Origin: Eumeta japonica
Lineage: Eukaryota; Arthropoda; Insecta; Lepidoptera; Psychidae
Assembly: GCA_005406025.1 (NCBI GenBank)
Contig: BGZK01000478.1
Location: 248,001 to 312,000 of the forward strand
Direction: 5' to 3'
Length of the DNA: 64,000 nt
Shown: piece by piece, positions 48,101-59,705 of the stretch
Layout of the letters: each line of letters starts with the position of its first letter
Position numbering within the stretch: the first letter of the stretch is position 1
The notes under the pieces: model-generated
Seen by the model: only the letters and a program-made list of their open reading frames with translations
Database searches by the model: none
Told to the model about the DNA's origin: nothing
Made by a program: the position numbers and the translations under genes

Positions 48101-51100
48101 ACACTTTTGATGACTCGCATGTTCGTTTGCTTTTCAATAATGCCCTAAAAAAGAAGTTGCAAAAAACTGCCAAAAACAGGTGTTTTAAAGGGTTCCTAAA
48201 GGACACTTTTAAACCTATTTACATTTTTTTTTCAAGTTATTAATTTCTATATCAAAATTTGATTCAGTATCTGAACTTAAACCGTTATTTTTCACATGTC
48301 AACAGATTTATTTTGAAATCATTTTAAAACACATGTTATTTTTTCAACAAAATATAATTGTTAATAAATATTGTTTTCGCTCTAATTTTGTTGTTATTCC
48401 TATTCGTTTTTTTTTTTATTTCGTTGTAAATATACTCGAAGGTCGTGCAGAACATGAGATCTGTGAACTATTTCTTCAAAAAATTTTCAAAAACACTATA
48501 GTATCCGAATTTTTTGAAATTGCAAAATTTTAAAAGAAAGAAATGTGTTTCGGTACATCAGTTTGTAATTACAAAAAATCCATATAAAATAAGTGCAATT
48601 TAATGATTTTTTTCTGATTATTCTTATATTACTTGTACTTTGAGACCTTGACAATTTTCATGGTTTTAAATCAACGGGAAGTATCCTGTAAAGGTCTATT
48701 CAATTGCGAGTTTCAAAATGAGGCATAAACGATTGTTTTTTTAATACTTTTACTTAGAAGCTTGATTTTTTTTAAAGCTTAAAGGAACCATATATGTAAG
48801 TTAAACGCTAATCTCAATTTGATACCTTCGCACATTCCAGAAAAATAGTCTCAACAGACAGGCAGATAAACGAATAAACGGATAACATCCTTTTCTTGTT
48901 TGAGGTACGGAACCCTAAAAACAGTTTTGTAATAAACCAGCCAAAGAGAATATGTACTGAGACAATATTAGCTTTGTACTTCACGCGTTATTACAATATT
49001 TCATTGCTTAATAAAAAACGTTTGTTGTTTTGTTCTAAACCTAATGAATTCGTCTTTTATTACACGTCGTATATTAACTTTTATCTGTCTATGGATCTAA
49101 GGATTTGTAACTCAATTTTCACTATGTTCCGGACTTCTGAATAATTTATAATTTATTCTCGTATTAAGTACTAATGACAATAACTTGGTACCATCGTGCT
49201 GATTTGACCATTGAGACCGGAAGCCGAAAGTAAAACTCTTCAATGACCAAAATAATAAACCGCTCGATTTTAGGCTCGTTAGTTTGATTGCCACAAGTCC
49301 AACAAAAGTCTTTTGGGGGCTACGATGACGAAGGCTTAACTCAAACATCCTTTTTCTTTTTGTTGCTATCACGAACACGTATAGCATGTAAATACTTATG
49401 ATTTTCGCTAATACCGATCGTATTGTCGGATACGGAGTCATGTGAAATTAGATTGAACTAAATCCGAATAATATTAAAGGAATCGGGAGAGGATACGATA
49501 CGGCATGGCTTACGACGTCATCGCGCGGGATCCGCGGGTGATATTGCGTATCCGAGTCTCACACCGATCTACCCTTTCCGTTTATTATTTAAATTCGGGC
49601 ATCGTTCCATTAGCTTTGAAAAATTTAGGATACATTTTGTTTCGTTAATATTTATTTATTGTGAATAGTATATAAAAAAATCCGATTAAAAATCTGAGTA
49701 CAAAAAAAAATTATTAAGAAGTATAAAAGAATCTGAATTCTTGTTGAAAAGTATATCTTTATGAAAATAGAAAAAAATAGTGCATCACTTTTTTGTCAAA
49801 TTTTCCAGTTTCTTTATTGACTGATATCTAAATAAACATAGAGACCATCTAATTATTGTAAATAATATATGTTAATATAAAGAGAATGAATTTTAGCCAA
49901 AACCCAACAAATTGTAATCATATGTATATATGTATAATTCTCCATTTTATTAAATAGAGAGAATAAGCAAAATATTATTGGAGTGCGTTATTAGCAAATC
50001 GTATATATGTAAATAAGAGGCCTTTGAGGGAACAATTTGGCAAATGTAAATTCGCGTATTTCACTATTCGCTGACAAATGGAAAATTTGCGTCGATGTAT
50101 GTTAATAAGGGTAATATGTAGATTTATTGCAATTATTTTAATGACACCTCGGAGTGCGGATAAATTTAGTAGTGTGCCCTGTATTGTACTGTATCTTGTA
50201 ATATATGTATATTATTAGCAGGTATTAGTTTTATAATGAATCAAATGAAACTATTAAAAATAAAACGTTTGATTTATTAATTACATCATGTGTTTTATAT
50301 AAATATATCAAACATCATCACAAAAAAAAAATTCTCTAATAAAATGTTCAAATATTTGAACACTATCAAAAAAATATACATTTTTTTTTATTTAAATTTC
50401 ATTATATATATAGCATGAAAATTCTTTTTTTTTATACAGGCATCAGTTAAAAACTACTGAACATATCGGTACGTAGTTTGACGATTTAACGCGGAATCGT
50501 TTGTAAATGACTTTCGGTTTTTTTTTTCATTTCTTTAACTTTTGGCCATTTCTTTTTATAATCTGTAACACCCAGCGAAGTGTAGGTTACTTATCACATA
50601 AATAAAAGAAAATGTATATCAATCATAAATTTTCCAAATTCACAAGAAACATGTCTGTTAGTCTGTTTATAATACAGAAAAAAATTCAAATGGAATCGAA
50701 CTAAAATGTATCTCAACAAACTCAAATTCACCATTTTGAATTCATTTTCTATATTAATCAATTATAATACATTAGGGGCCCGGTGATGGTAGGACGATCG
50801 AGAGTGTCAGCTTAGAAACAAAAATCCTGACTACGAGTAAATTTACCAAGGAGGCTTTACATTGAACCACTCACTCCATGTCTCGAAGAGAAAGTCCAGT
50901 CGTCGGTTTTAAATGGCACCGGCGACATCAGTCGTTTGCAGCACCCAGTACGTATCGATGCAGTGATAGGGTTTAAGATCCATGTCCCTCAATGTGGAAT
51001 AAATATTTGTTGGAAGGTGTGGCACATTCAATACGTGTGATAAAAAAACTTGAAAAACCGACAAAACAATAAATTCGTGCCAGGATGTATTATAGAAAAT

Positions 51101-54100
51101 AAAATATTTTCAGTGATGTTTTGAGATCACTTTAGCATCTGTATTTTATATAAGAAAATAGGAGACAGCATCCATGATAACGTGATAAAATATTTTGCAG
51201 TCTGGTGTACGTATAATCTGTTTTTCTGTAAATCATGTAGTGTAACATTTATCAACACCATTGAAATTAGCTGCTTAGTGAATGTGAAAGGCATAAGGAA
51301 TTCGATTTAGATAATGATTAGGGGTAAGAGGTTCATAGATTACACTTGTTCTTAAATATTTAACACACGTTTGGTGTTAAGATTAGTCCCATGATCGAAG
51401 CAAATTCTTAAATTATTCATTAACTATAGATGGGGCAACTACGCATGGACAATTTCATTTTAGTACCGGCCTTATGGGTGAAAATTGCATGCAACATTAG
51501 CAAACTTTTAGAGTTAGGGGCTATCACATAGTTAAATAACGTACTATATAAAAATGTAATAGGTTTTCATAATAGAAAAATTTAGGAAGAATTCGAGAAA
51601 TAGCATTGAATTATACAAACTGCGAACCTTACATGAAGTGGGGCTCGCAGTTTGTACGCGAGTACGTGTAGTAGTGAAATGAGGCAGATAGACTACTCAC
51701 CAACGATACTGAGGTAGACCGCATGTCCAATGGGTGGCGTGGTTGAGATCTGGCATTCGTATTGGCCGGAGTCCCGGCGTTGCGGGCTGCGTATGCGTAG
51801 CGCCCACTCCTCGGAGCGTGGCTTGTGTTGCGCTTCGAAGCGCTGGTCCGAAGTGTACGTGTATCGACCCACGGTCAACAGGTGAATATCACGATGACGA
51901 ACCCATGACACCTATTGTTGATTAAAAAAATTACAACGTATATACATTACTTCAATTACTTTGACGTAATTTGCTACTTACTATCTTAATTTCATATACC
52001 AAATAGAGTTTATTATTATATCATAGCCTATAAATGTAAAACGAGTATGTTCAATAGGTATATGCATTTCATACATACAGGAAAAAAATACTAATAAAAA
52101 CTATATATGTTTATATGGAATATATACGATGATAAAAAGAACTTCGAATGGTTCGGAGTTAAAACCACTTAGTTATTTAGAACGTCTATTTTACTGGATA
52201 GAACTTAAAAATTATTTAAAGAAGTAGTAAATGTTGTATAAAACAAAGTTATCTGTGTTCAATATAGATATATTAATGAATATTAATTCTAAGAAAGTAA
52301 TCAGAACTTATGTTGCCAATTGCTCTTTTTTTTTGTGAGTATCGGGAAAAAAAATATTATAACTAGAACAAATACCGTAAACTAATTTATGCATAATATA
52401 TGGAATCATTAGATTAACGTGACCAGTCGAAGAATTCGTCTCCTGGTGCCATGTAATACCTACCGTTCTATTCTGAAGGTTCTTCACTTTACACAGCAGA
52501 GTGACCTCGTGACCCACGAGGCCCGTGACGTTGCTGGGCGTGGTGGGGTCGAAGAAGGGCGCGCCGGGCTGCTGGGGCCAATCCTCGAGGAATTCGGCGC
52601 GGAACCGGCGCGACGACTCCGACAACGTGCTCTGGTCGCGCGCCCGACCACCGCCACCGCCGTCTTGCCGGCACACTGATACGATATGAACTTTTTTAGC
52701 CAACTCTATCAACCCATTGGTTATTTCGAATAGAGAGGAGTTTAAACAAATAACGTTCACATGTACGTTATTTTTTTTAAACGATTTTTAAGAAGATTTG
52801 ATTGGATTATATAGGATAATGATAGGATTTAGACGTAGTTTCGGATGATATTTCATAACAATGTGAACCGATTCGCGACGTACTCTTTCAACAACACTGA
52901 ACCGCGAGGACGTAAAACAGTTCCTCCGTATCTTGTGATGTGACATAGCTATCAATCACAGATCCTTCCACCCGTCCCGGCCCTCGCTCTGTGCGACGTA
53001 TCGCTACTTTTCTTGGTTACTGACGCGTTATACATATTCTATTAGATTCCTAGATTCCATATCTATGGTAATGAGGTTCAGCGACATATTCCCATCTTTG
53101 TTATTGGATCTTATAAGGATTTCCATTTATTCGACGTTAGTTCTACACGTATCCTTAATTATTGCGAATGCCATCGCAACTTTATAGGCGGCTCGATAAA
53201 TCACATCGCGATTTAACGGTGAAGGCGCTAATTTTGGACTTAAGAGACGAACCCAAAATCTCGTAGGACTACGTTACCACGTTTGTCGATCGGATAACAC
53301 ATATTAAGAAACATTTTTTTCTTAACTGTACTTGTCACCCAGATTCGAATCCGTTTGCCAAGTTAACCATTCTTGCTATTTTACGTTTAGTCAGGTTAAG
53401 CATTCTTGCTATTCGTACGTGCTCTATCAGGATGGATACATATTGATGAATCTCTATTCGAAATTAGTGCAGAAATTATTCAATAATTATTATATTAGAG
53501 CAGACAAATTGCAATTAGACAGAATAATAATTTCCTCAAACGGTTAAACATATATTTTTTAATAAACGCCGACGAAACGGCTAACGCAATCTTCCCCGCT
53601 TTCGGCCGGACAGATCATAATTTATAATTTAACACTTAATCAAGCTTCGGCTGACAATCAAGATTTATGTCCCCGCAGAGGCCGTTTCATTTTCCACTCC
53701 ATTTACTTCCACAGGTCTTTAGGTTGATAACGCGATTAATTTTTAATCTGATCAGCTGGAGACCATTAATTTCTCGGGCGGACTGCCCGACACGCCTCCG
53801 ACTGCTCTTCGGCTGATTAATGAATTTATCGTCCGGCGCGCGACGACGCCGGCGACTCCTAAATATTCATTTGCTTTGCGAACACCTTGTCCGCTTTGAG
53901 CGCGCGAATCGCGAGATCAACGCGCCGGAAAGCGTCTTTCGATTTCTTCCGTCGGGTGATTGTTTCACAATGAATTCACTTTCTGCGACGTTAGGGTTTT
54001 CTTTCACGATGATTCCTTATAATTTACCTTTAAAAGCCAGTTGTAAAGGCGTATTTTCATTTTAAAAATGAAAATTTGACAATGAAGGTCGTGGAAGAGG

Positions 54101-57100
54101 TGGTTACGTATTAATAAAAATTTAATTTTTTATCCGATATTACTATTTTTTTTATATCTTAATTACCTTTTTCCAATAGTTTACTATAATTGCTACGTAT
54201 ACGTCACTGAGGATTAATATGTTATGAATCATTTATTTTATTGATGACTAAGCAATCCGTTATTTTGCAACTGGACAAAATTTTAATCAACTCTTGAACT
54301 CTGTTCCTTTTCAATAAACAATTTTCCTTCTAAAACTATTAAGTTATGAAGTTATGTAAACAGTAAAATCTTGATAATACAATATTCGAATTTTCTTATA
54401 AGTTTTCAGTTAAAATCATCTCTTCCCGTCTGTTTTCGTTTAGTCGTTCTGTCTTCCTAAATAATAGTCAATATTATTTTTATTAGAATATTAGACAGTA
54501 TTTGATGGCACACGCAACATAAGATACTATGGGGTTTTCTATGTGAACGCCATGCAACGTGGGCCACTTTATTCATGGCTTAACTTCGTATTGTGATAGG
54601 CGGGCGGATAGCTCTATTTCCCCTTAACATTATTCCACATCAAATGCGATCGTGATGCTCACCTTTCTACATACTATAACTATAGGTACTCGTACGTAAA
54701 TAGAAAATAATGACTTTGATTAAACGGCGAAGTTCTATTTCGTGCAAGGTTTGTATTATCCCACGGGGCATGACCTACCCACAAACCTTTTATTGTAGAT
54801 TGGAGATTCCGAATTAAGACCCTCCATGCTGGTCGATTAGATGCTACTTAAGACCGCTGTTACTAAAACGATAACAAACATTCAACCAACGGCCTAGTTC
54901 TCTACCGTGTTCTCCACGGTAAGAAAAAAGCGGTTTTAATTTTATTTGAACTTAAAACACTTCTATCGATTCGTCCATTACTGTCAAGTATCGAATCTTG
55001 CATCTTATTTGGAAGGTGAAGAAAATTTTGACTACTCGGCTACCGCTGCTCCCTGTTGTCAAAGCAATTTGATTCTATTCAACAACGTGATGTATAGTTA
55101 TACAGTTGCACACAAACTTTAGTTGTTTTACTGCGACACAGAAAAAACGTAACTTAAAAACCTCCACATTTTAAATAAAAGATCCATTAGGTATTTTGGG
55201 ATATCTCAAGCAAATTTCAATAGTAAAGAATAGCTAGCTGTACTTTTTTGTAGCTGTAATTTTTTTTCCCGTTTCATAATGCTTTTATGAAGTGCAAAAA
55301 TAGCCATCACTCAACATTTGATTAAAAAAAATTTTAAAAACATTTTTAAAGATTTTCGTTTTTAGTTAACTTAAAAAAATTACAATAAATAAAATAAACA
55401 AATTTAATATGCCTTTATAACGTGGTCTTATTAAGTATTTATATATAAGAAGAGTTCCAAGAAGCCAAAAATTTATCGCCTAATTATTTAAACTTTTACA
55501 TATCGTCTTTTGTAAAAATTAAAGCCCACGAAAAACTACTTAGTTAACAATTGTATAACTTTTTGAAATATTAACAAAAAAATTTTTTCCGACGGGACTT
55601 TATTCTTTAACGTATTCCAATAATACAATTTTTTTTTTTATTATTGATATTTAATCCTATAGAAAAAAATATTTTATGTAATAACCTCAGTTGAGCGGTA
55701 GCGCGGCCATGCAGTATTGGCCGCGCGGGGCCCTATTTTCAGCACTAAATTTAAATTATAAATAATGGAGGAAGAGTTCTGAGAGTTAGGACTTTTTTCT
55801 TGGAAATTTTCTCCTCTTTATGAATTTTTTTTTAAATTTCTTAAATATTAATGGTTTTTGAGAAATAGCCAAAAAACGAAATACCTTTTTTTTAACTTAA
55901 TTTGTTAATAACTTTTGCAATTTTTATCGTGTAGTAAAACCCTTCGAATACATTTTTCTAGATGTCATTCCAAATCCAATGAGCTATCGCACATATTTTT
56001 ATGACCTTTATCAAGAATTAACACGATTTTGAATTTGTCGACTAGACTATTAGTGATTATATCGTCATTGGAAATACAGGAAACGATCTTACTTCACTGT
56101 TCACTATGAAAACGAATAATGTACAGGAACAGAGAAATCTTCTCTCTGTAAGTTTTAGAAGTACAGTTTTATGAAACCGCCTTATCTTGACACTGACTTA
56201 CTCACTTTTTGTTCAAAACTAGTGTACCGTCTCTTGATAACAATCGTAACAGTAGGAAAGTATATGTTTAACGATACTAGAGAATAATAAGCGCTAAATC
56301 ACTCTCTCGCGATTATCTAAGAGGGAAAGTACGAATTTCCTTCTTGAAAGTTGGAATTCAGTAGAGGTTTTGATATCAATGCCTACTAACTTCTAAAACA
56401 TTTTAACTGCCAACAAAACTTTTCTAACTTTCGATGTCTAAGAAGACTAGGCCAATTTTTGATTTTGTAAATACATTCAGTGTCACTAAATCAGATTCGT
56501 AACGTGTAACCAGTAAAAAAAAGTAATCATTGAATAGATAAACGAACAGGACAATACAATACAAGACGAAAAAGTTGCCTCTATGAAAAATTATTTTTTT
56601 TAATTAGCTTAGTGATTAACCTTGTAAATCATGGACGGTTCTTATCTTAAGCGTCTTAATTTCTAAGAACCACTGTACTAAAAGCCTTATTACCCGGTTA
56701 TCTGAACTTCGTTTGGCATTTCTCACCATTCTATCATAAGAATATGATAGTCCATGTCGCTTATGTTAATATCGAACAGAAAAGTCGATCGAACACATAA
56801 TATAGATTGACGACATTATATACAAAATTTGCCTGATACGTTCTCTCACGTTAATAATGTACTTAGTAATATTTGTCTAATTTAAGTAGTTGAGCGCCCT
56901 CTGTTGTCGAAGAGTTATGCTAAGGCTACCGACACGTAGACATAACACGCAATAGCACAGCAATAGTACAATCATTTCAAAATTTTACGAAATCACGCCT
57001 ATAGCAACATTTAGAAATATATTTCTTTTATCGCGTTTCTCTAAGTACACCTTTGTGTATAAATATCAAAATCAAAACTTTATCAAATTACAATTTATCA

Positions 57101-58769
57101 TTGATATTGTCTGGTCCGAGGTACCAATGTATAAATTCATACATTAACAATATACATACATAAAAATTGTTCATTGAAAGTAAGAAGATTATTAACTCTC
57201 CATGTCATAACCAAACTTAATATACTTTGTTTAGTGAAAAAAATTATAATTTTCAACTTTGCAATGTATTTACAAACTTAATTTAATTGCTTTTTATCAT
57301 GATTGAAATGCTTTAAATGAAAATTAACCAAAATTTATAATTACTATTAGGCGGCTTATATCGGCTTTACTGTACATTAAAATGTATCAAATGTTGTTAC
57401 TGAAACAAAAAATTAATTTAGACTATTTTTGATATTATGTAATTTGTATTTAAAAACATCGTGTGCGTGTAACCTTTACGCACGATTGAAGTAAAACTTT
57501 TATGACTTTTATGATAAATATCGCCAAAAAGATTAATCATAAATAATTATGTCGTTTTATAATTTATTTTCTATGATAATGCTATTTTGACCTTACCGCA
57601 CTTGTGAGAGCCCTTGGACCTATTACAATATTTTTATATATACAAAATGACTTATGTATCTACAAAGAACTACACATAAGATTCAATGATGGTTAGTTAT
57701 TCCAGTAAACGACGAAGCACTTACCTATAAATGAAAAGTTTGTACCGCTATTTGATGCATCGAATGCCATAGTGTTTTGTCTATGTGTAATAAGAAATTT
57801 GGAAAAAGTATTTTGTAAATTATACCATAATATTGATTTTAATAATGGAATTACAAATTTTACTGATCAGCATTTTAATTTTGGTACATAAAACTTACAT
57901 TTTTTAGGCCGTATGTCATGATTAGTTTGCGGATTTTTCGTTTATTTACCAATGAAGAGGTAAAATTTTCCTCCGAGTCAGTCATATGAATTTTCAACAA
58001 TACTTGTTTTATAATTTTTCAAAAGTATTTTTTTATCGCACTAGCCTTTTTATAAAATTTTCACACTATAATTTTTATTTAAAATAAGCACTATAATCCC
58101 AAAGATTAAGTCGCAACAAAATATAGGGTTATAATATTTTGGGCTGGTTCTACGTTATTCATGTAAATAATGCCAAATGGTACAGCATTTCTATATCCGC
58201 AGTGTTACCAACACATAAATACTAGTATATATATTAAATTGGTAATAAAGAGAATGTCACTTCCATCCGAAAACTGATACTTCGGTTTGAAGAAAATCTA
58301 AGTTACTCTCAAGCCACGGCCAGAGAAGTTTCACTTCAAGAAAATCTCGCGTTTTTTCATTAAAAGAAAGATTTTTAAGGGGCATCAAAAAAAATTAACC
58401 TTTAAGTAGTCTAATGTACAATATATAACCTACTGCATGTAATCTAATTTACATAATCGCAAATATTTACAGCATCTACGTCAAGATCGATCGAGTTGTT
58501 TCTTAGTCTTGAGCGGACATTCAAACAAGAAATTAATTAATGGCAAGTACAAACTAAATACACCATAAAATGTATATTTTCAAGAATTCAAAAAAAATAT
58601 TGGTTGTAAAATCAGGGAATCAATAAATATTATTGAAAGAGTTTCGATCCCATAATGGTAATACATTTGTGTATACGTAAAATGAAATATATTCCAACTA
58701 GAAAAAATTACCATTAATGGTAGTGAGAAAGTGTAGCGTGATGAAAAGCGGGGCCAGCCGCGCCGCCAT
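40699..58769 (-). CDS. dpr: Dpr-family two-Ig neuronal cell-surface protein (whole gene, six coding exons)
   Basis: Join, minus strand: 58712-58769, 52464-52675, 51701-51911, 44311-44438, 41434-41602, 40699-40820; 900 nt, 299 residues. Layout: signal peptide (1-19), Gly-rich linker, Ig1 (about 59-160; Cys81, Trp93, Cys143 with DSGQYEC), Ig2 (about 161-260; Cys184, Trp198, Cys243 with DAGAYEC), short hydrophobic C-terminus. Hallmarks of the family are FFDPTTPSNVT, VSWVRHRDIHLLTVGRYTYT, YECQISTTPPIGH, EPETEILGGPDL, GSTINLTCIV and INFDSTRGGISLVTEKG. N-glycosylation sequons occur at residues 68, 88 and 181. In flies, Dprs on neurons bind DIP Ig proteins and help select synaptic partners. The motifs look closest to the Dpr8/9/21 group from memory, so the exact orthologue is open. 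Automated annotation might call it lachesin-like or zig-8-like. All splice phases agree. Confidence 0.9.
40821..41433 (-). other. Dpr intron 5
   Basis: 613-base AT-rich intron between Ig2 end and the C-terminal exon; donor GTCTGT, acceptor CATCAG. No repeats recognised. Confidence 0.7.
41434..41602 (-). CDS. dpr: Dpr gene, coding exon 5 (second half of Ig2)
   Basis: The acceptor is tcatatgtgcag. The exon encodes TINFDSTRGGISLVTEKG, then SSRLLVQAARTGDAGAYEC, then NAKSATARVHVLT, covering the back half of Ig2 with its second Cys (residue 243). It ends in phase 1 after the first G of a Gly codon, at donor G|GTCTGT, which is a weak match to the donor consensus. Phase 1 fits exon 6 exactly. Confidence 0.88.
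41603..44310 (-). other. Dpr intron 4
   Basis: 2.7 kb, AT-rich. It contains a TA microsatellite at 42127-42154 and no other gene-like segment. Confidence 0.7.
42127..42154. repeat. (TA)n microsatellite
   Basis: About 14 TA dinucleotides inside Dpr intron 4. Confidence 0.9.
44311..44438 (-). CDS. dpr: Dpr gene, coding exon 4 (first half of Ig2)
   Basis: The acceptor is gttctgttccag. The first two bases complete a Glu codon with the G from exon 3, giving VEPETEILGGPDLFIYAGS, then TINLTCIVRHTPEPP and SITWTHRGK. It holds the first Ig2 Cys (184) and the core Trp (198). The donor is AAG|GTCACA, poor beyond GT, but it is the only one that keeps phase 0 with exon 5. Reading through gives a stop after about 18 codons. 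Confidence 0.87.
46460..46960. other. GC-richer intronic block
   Basis: The block is around 50% GC in AT-rich intron. It is open in several frames on both strands (62-101 codons), none with a known motif. It includes gcctaagcctgtaagcagca and gcagacgcgtaagaacagac. It could be a repeat, an enhancer or an independent transcript. Confidence 0.3.
47815..48150 (+). repeat. LINE-type 3' tail repeat, copy 3
   Basis: The motif order is: gcaacttggctgcagcaagt, then caataccactctctcacaga, then tccagtgagtgagagttccg, then ggcggcaacgaaataatgac, then tgatgactcgcatgttcgtt, then taaaaaagaag. The same order occurs at 9345 and 59395. It lies in Dpr intron 3, antisense to the gene. Confidence 0.65.
48189..48916. 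mobile_element. repeat element with AGGGTTCC / GGTACGGAACCCT ends, copy 2
   Basis: The left end AGGGTTCC (48189-48196) pairs with the right end TACGGAACCCT (48906-48916). The length of about 728 bases is close to that of copy 1 at 10210. Near the right end is acagacaggcagataaacga. The ORFs inside look random. Confidence 0.45.
51701..51911 (-). CDS. dpr: Dpr gene, coding exon 3 (second half of Ig1)
   Basis: The acceptor is caacaatag. The exon begins VSWVRHRDIHLLTVGRYTYT and continues SDQRFEAQHKPRSEEWALRI, RSPQRRDSGQYECQISTTPP and IGHAVYLSIV. These are the most diagnostic Dpr residues, including the core Trp (93), the DxGxYxC motif with Cys143, and the strands that form the Dpr-DIP interface in characterised members. 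The donor G|GTGAGT is near-perfect, phase 1. The opening codon is GTG (Val), joined in phase 0 to exon 2, so it is not a start. Confidence 0.95.
51912..52463 (-). other. Dpr intron 2
   Basis: 552-base AT-rich intron inside Ig1; donor GTAGGT, acceptor AATAG. It splits Ig1 between the NRT and VSW codons. Confidence 0.8.
52464..52675 (-). CDS. dpr: Dpr gene, coding exon 2 (linker and first half of Ig1)
   Basis: The acceptor is tatcgtatcag. The first two bases complete a Val codon with the G from exon 1. The exon then reads CRQDGGGGGRARDQSTLSES, then FRAEFLEDWPQQPGAPFFDP and TTPSNVTGLVGHEVTLLCKV, ending KNLQNRT at donor ACG|GTAGGT (phase 0). The first part is a low-complexity linker; the Ig1 strands start near FFDPTTP. 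It carries the first Ig1 Cys (81) and two N-glycosylation sequons. The GC-rich sequence is open in all three minus-strand frames. Confidence 0.92.
52676..58711 (-). other. Dpr intron 1
   Basis: 6.0 kb between signal-peptide exon and Ig1. It contains a GC-rich, homeodomain-motif-bearing block at 53561-54010 (listed separately), a GC hairpin at 55701-55726 (gcgcggcca/tggccgcgc), and otherwise AT-rich sequence. Confidence 0.7.
53561..54010. promoter_or_regulatory. possible intronic enhancer / conserved non-coding block
   Basis: The block alternates GC-rich text (gccgacgaaacggctaacgc, gtccggcgcgcgacgacg) with homeodomain-type TAAT/ATTA cores (gcgattaatttttaatctga, gaccattaatttctc, ctgattaatgaatttatc). 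The 81-codon plus ORF at 53820-54065 has no domain. Its composition differs sharply from the rest of the intron. A regulatory role is inference from composition and position only. Confidence 0.3.
58712..58769 (-). CDS. dpr: Dpr gene, coding exon 1 (start codon and signal peptide)
   Basis: ATG at 58769-58767, in good context (G at -3, G at +4), encodes MAARLAPLFITLHFLTTIN. This is a typical signal peptide with a short charged N-region and a hydrophobic core. The donor AATG|GTAATT leaves one base of a Val codon, and exon 2 supplies TG, so the phase fits. An in-frame TAG about 45 bases upstream shows this is the first usable Met in this exon. Dprs are secreted or membrane-anchored, so a signal peptide is expected here. 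There is no direct proof that this exon is used with exon 2, but phase and content agree. Confidence 0.72.
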
Positions 58770-58824
58770 AGCTCGCGTATCAGGGCGGCGCGCGGCGCAC
58801 GCGCTCTCCACCTACACATCGCTC
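58770..58824 (-). other. dpr: Dpr gene 5' UTR part of the first coding exon
   Basis: An acceptor-like gtttgtgtgcag ends at 58825, so at least one more non-coding exon probably lies at higher coordinates or beyond the window. The UTR holds an upstream ATG at 58819-58817, out of frame with the main start. Alternatively transcription could begin close by and the acceptor be coincidental. Confidence 0.5.
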
Positions 58825-59394
58825 CTGCACACAAACAAATATACTATTAATATTACTGACCACACGATTAAACTGTGATAGAAGTAGGAAAGTCCACCGC
58901 TACTACATCATGCCGCCGCGGCGTTTAACTGCAACCAACACTATGCAACATTTGTATTGGAACCAGGCGTGCCTCGTGCGCATGCTTGCCCTAAGTAAGA
59001 AGATGTTTAACGAAAATTATGAATTATACTATTGTTATACTTGAAACGTTTCCGTATAAGCAATAAGGCAAGGCGTCCTTAACGGATGTTTTATAAGTAA
59101 AATATTATAGCGGTGGGCTTTCACATTTCTATGTCATTATCTGAGATCATCAATGATTTTGATGATCATTCAATTTGGTACAAAACAATTGAAAAAACAG
59201 AGAAATGAATCACTTATTCTACATTATTTTTATACACTCAATTGTGCAACTTATTATCTGAACTGAATGCACGGGTCGTTGGTAAAAATGAGCTCCACTC
59301 CGCATCGGTTGTAGCACCTATAAGATGTCGTAACGCTGGTTTTCATTGGAGTCCGAAGTAAGTAATGGTTTAACCGGTAACATAAATTAACTCA

Positions 59395-59705
59395 AAATAT
59401 GAGTGGCAGAGGTGGTTAACTTGGCTGCAGCACAAAACAGTACAATGCTACACTCTCAGGATACAGACGTCAAATAACTTCCTTTATTGTGTTTCGTTCA
59501 GTGAGTGAGACTTCCGGTGGCACACTATCTGTCTCTCTCTCTCTCTCTCTCTCTATCACCACACTCCTCCTCCATCAGAGATCCCATTTTTATTCAAAAA
59601 ACCGATAACGCACTAGAGACTCCTGTGGTGTGGCGAGTGTCTATGGGTGACTATGATCTACTCTATGGTGGCTCGCAAGATCATTTGGCCCTTGTAAATA
59701 CTATA
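59395..59705 (+). repeat. LINE-type 3' tail repeat, copy 4
   Basis: The motif order is: ggttaacttggctgcagcac, then ctacactctcaggatacaga, then gtgtttcgttcagtgagtga, then a (CT)n run, then ccgataacgcactagagact, then ctatggtggctcgcaagatc and cccttgtaaatact. It is the best match to the copy at 47815. An 81-codon ORF in it is a by-product. Confidence 0.65.
59532..59554. repeat. (TC)n microsatellite
   Basis: About 11 TC dinucleotides inside the repeat copy at 59395. Confidence 0.9.

Larger units (their letters stand above)
44439..51700 (-). other. Dpr intron 3
   Basis: 7.3 kb. It contains repeats at 47815-48150 and 48189-48916, a GC-rich block at about 46460-46960 open in several frames without a recognisable product, and an imperfect hairpin at 45970-46058. 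No further Ig-like exon was found. The plus-strand ORF 47469-47702 is unconvincing. Confidence 0.65.

Noticed and set aside
44439..51700. Additional mutually exclusive Ig exons in the large Dpr intron
   Set aside because: I looked for a second VSWxRHRD, DxGxYxC or ILGGPD-like segment and found none on the minus strand.
52419..52679. 86-codon plus ORF and a 61-codon minus ORF over Dpr exon 2
   Set aside because: They are shadows of the GC-rich exon. Only the out-of-frame ORF linked to the upstream ATG is kept as an observation.
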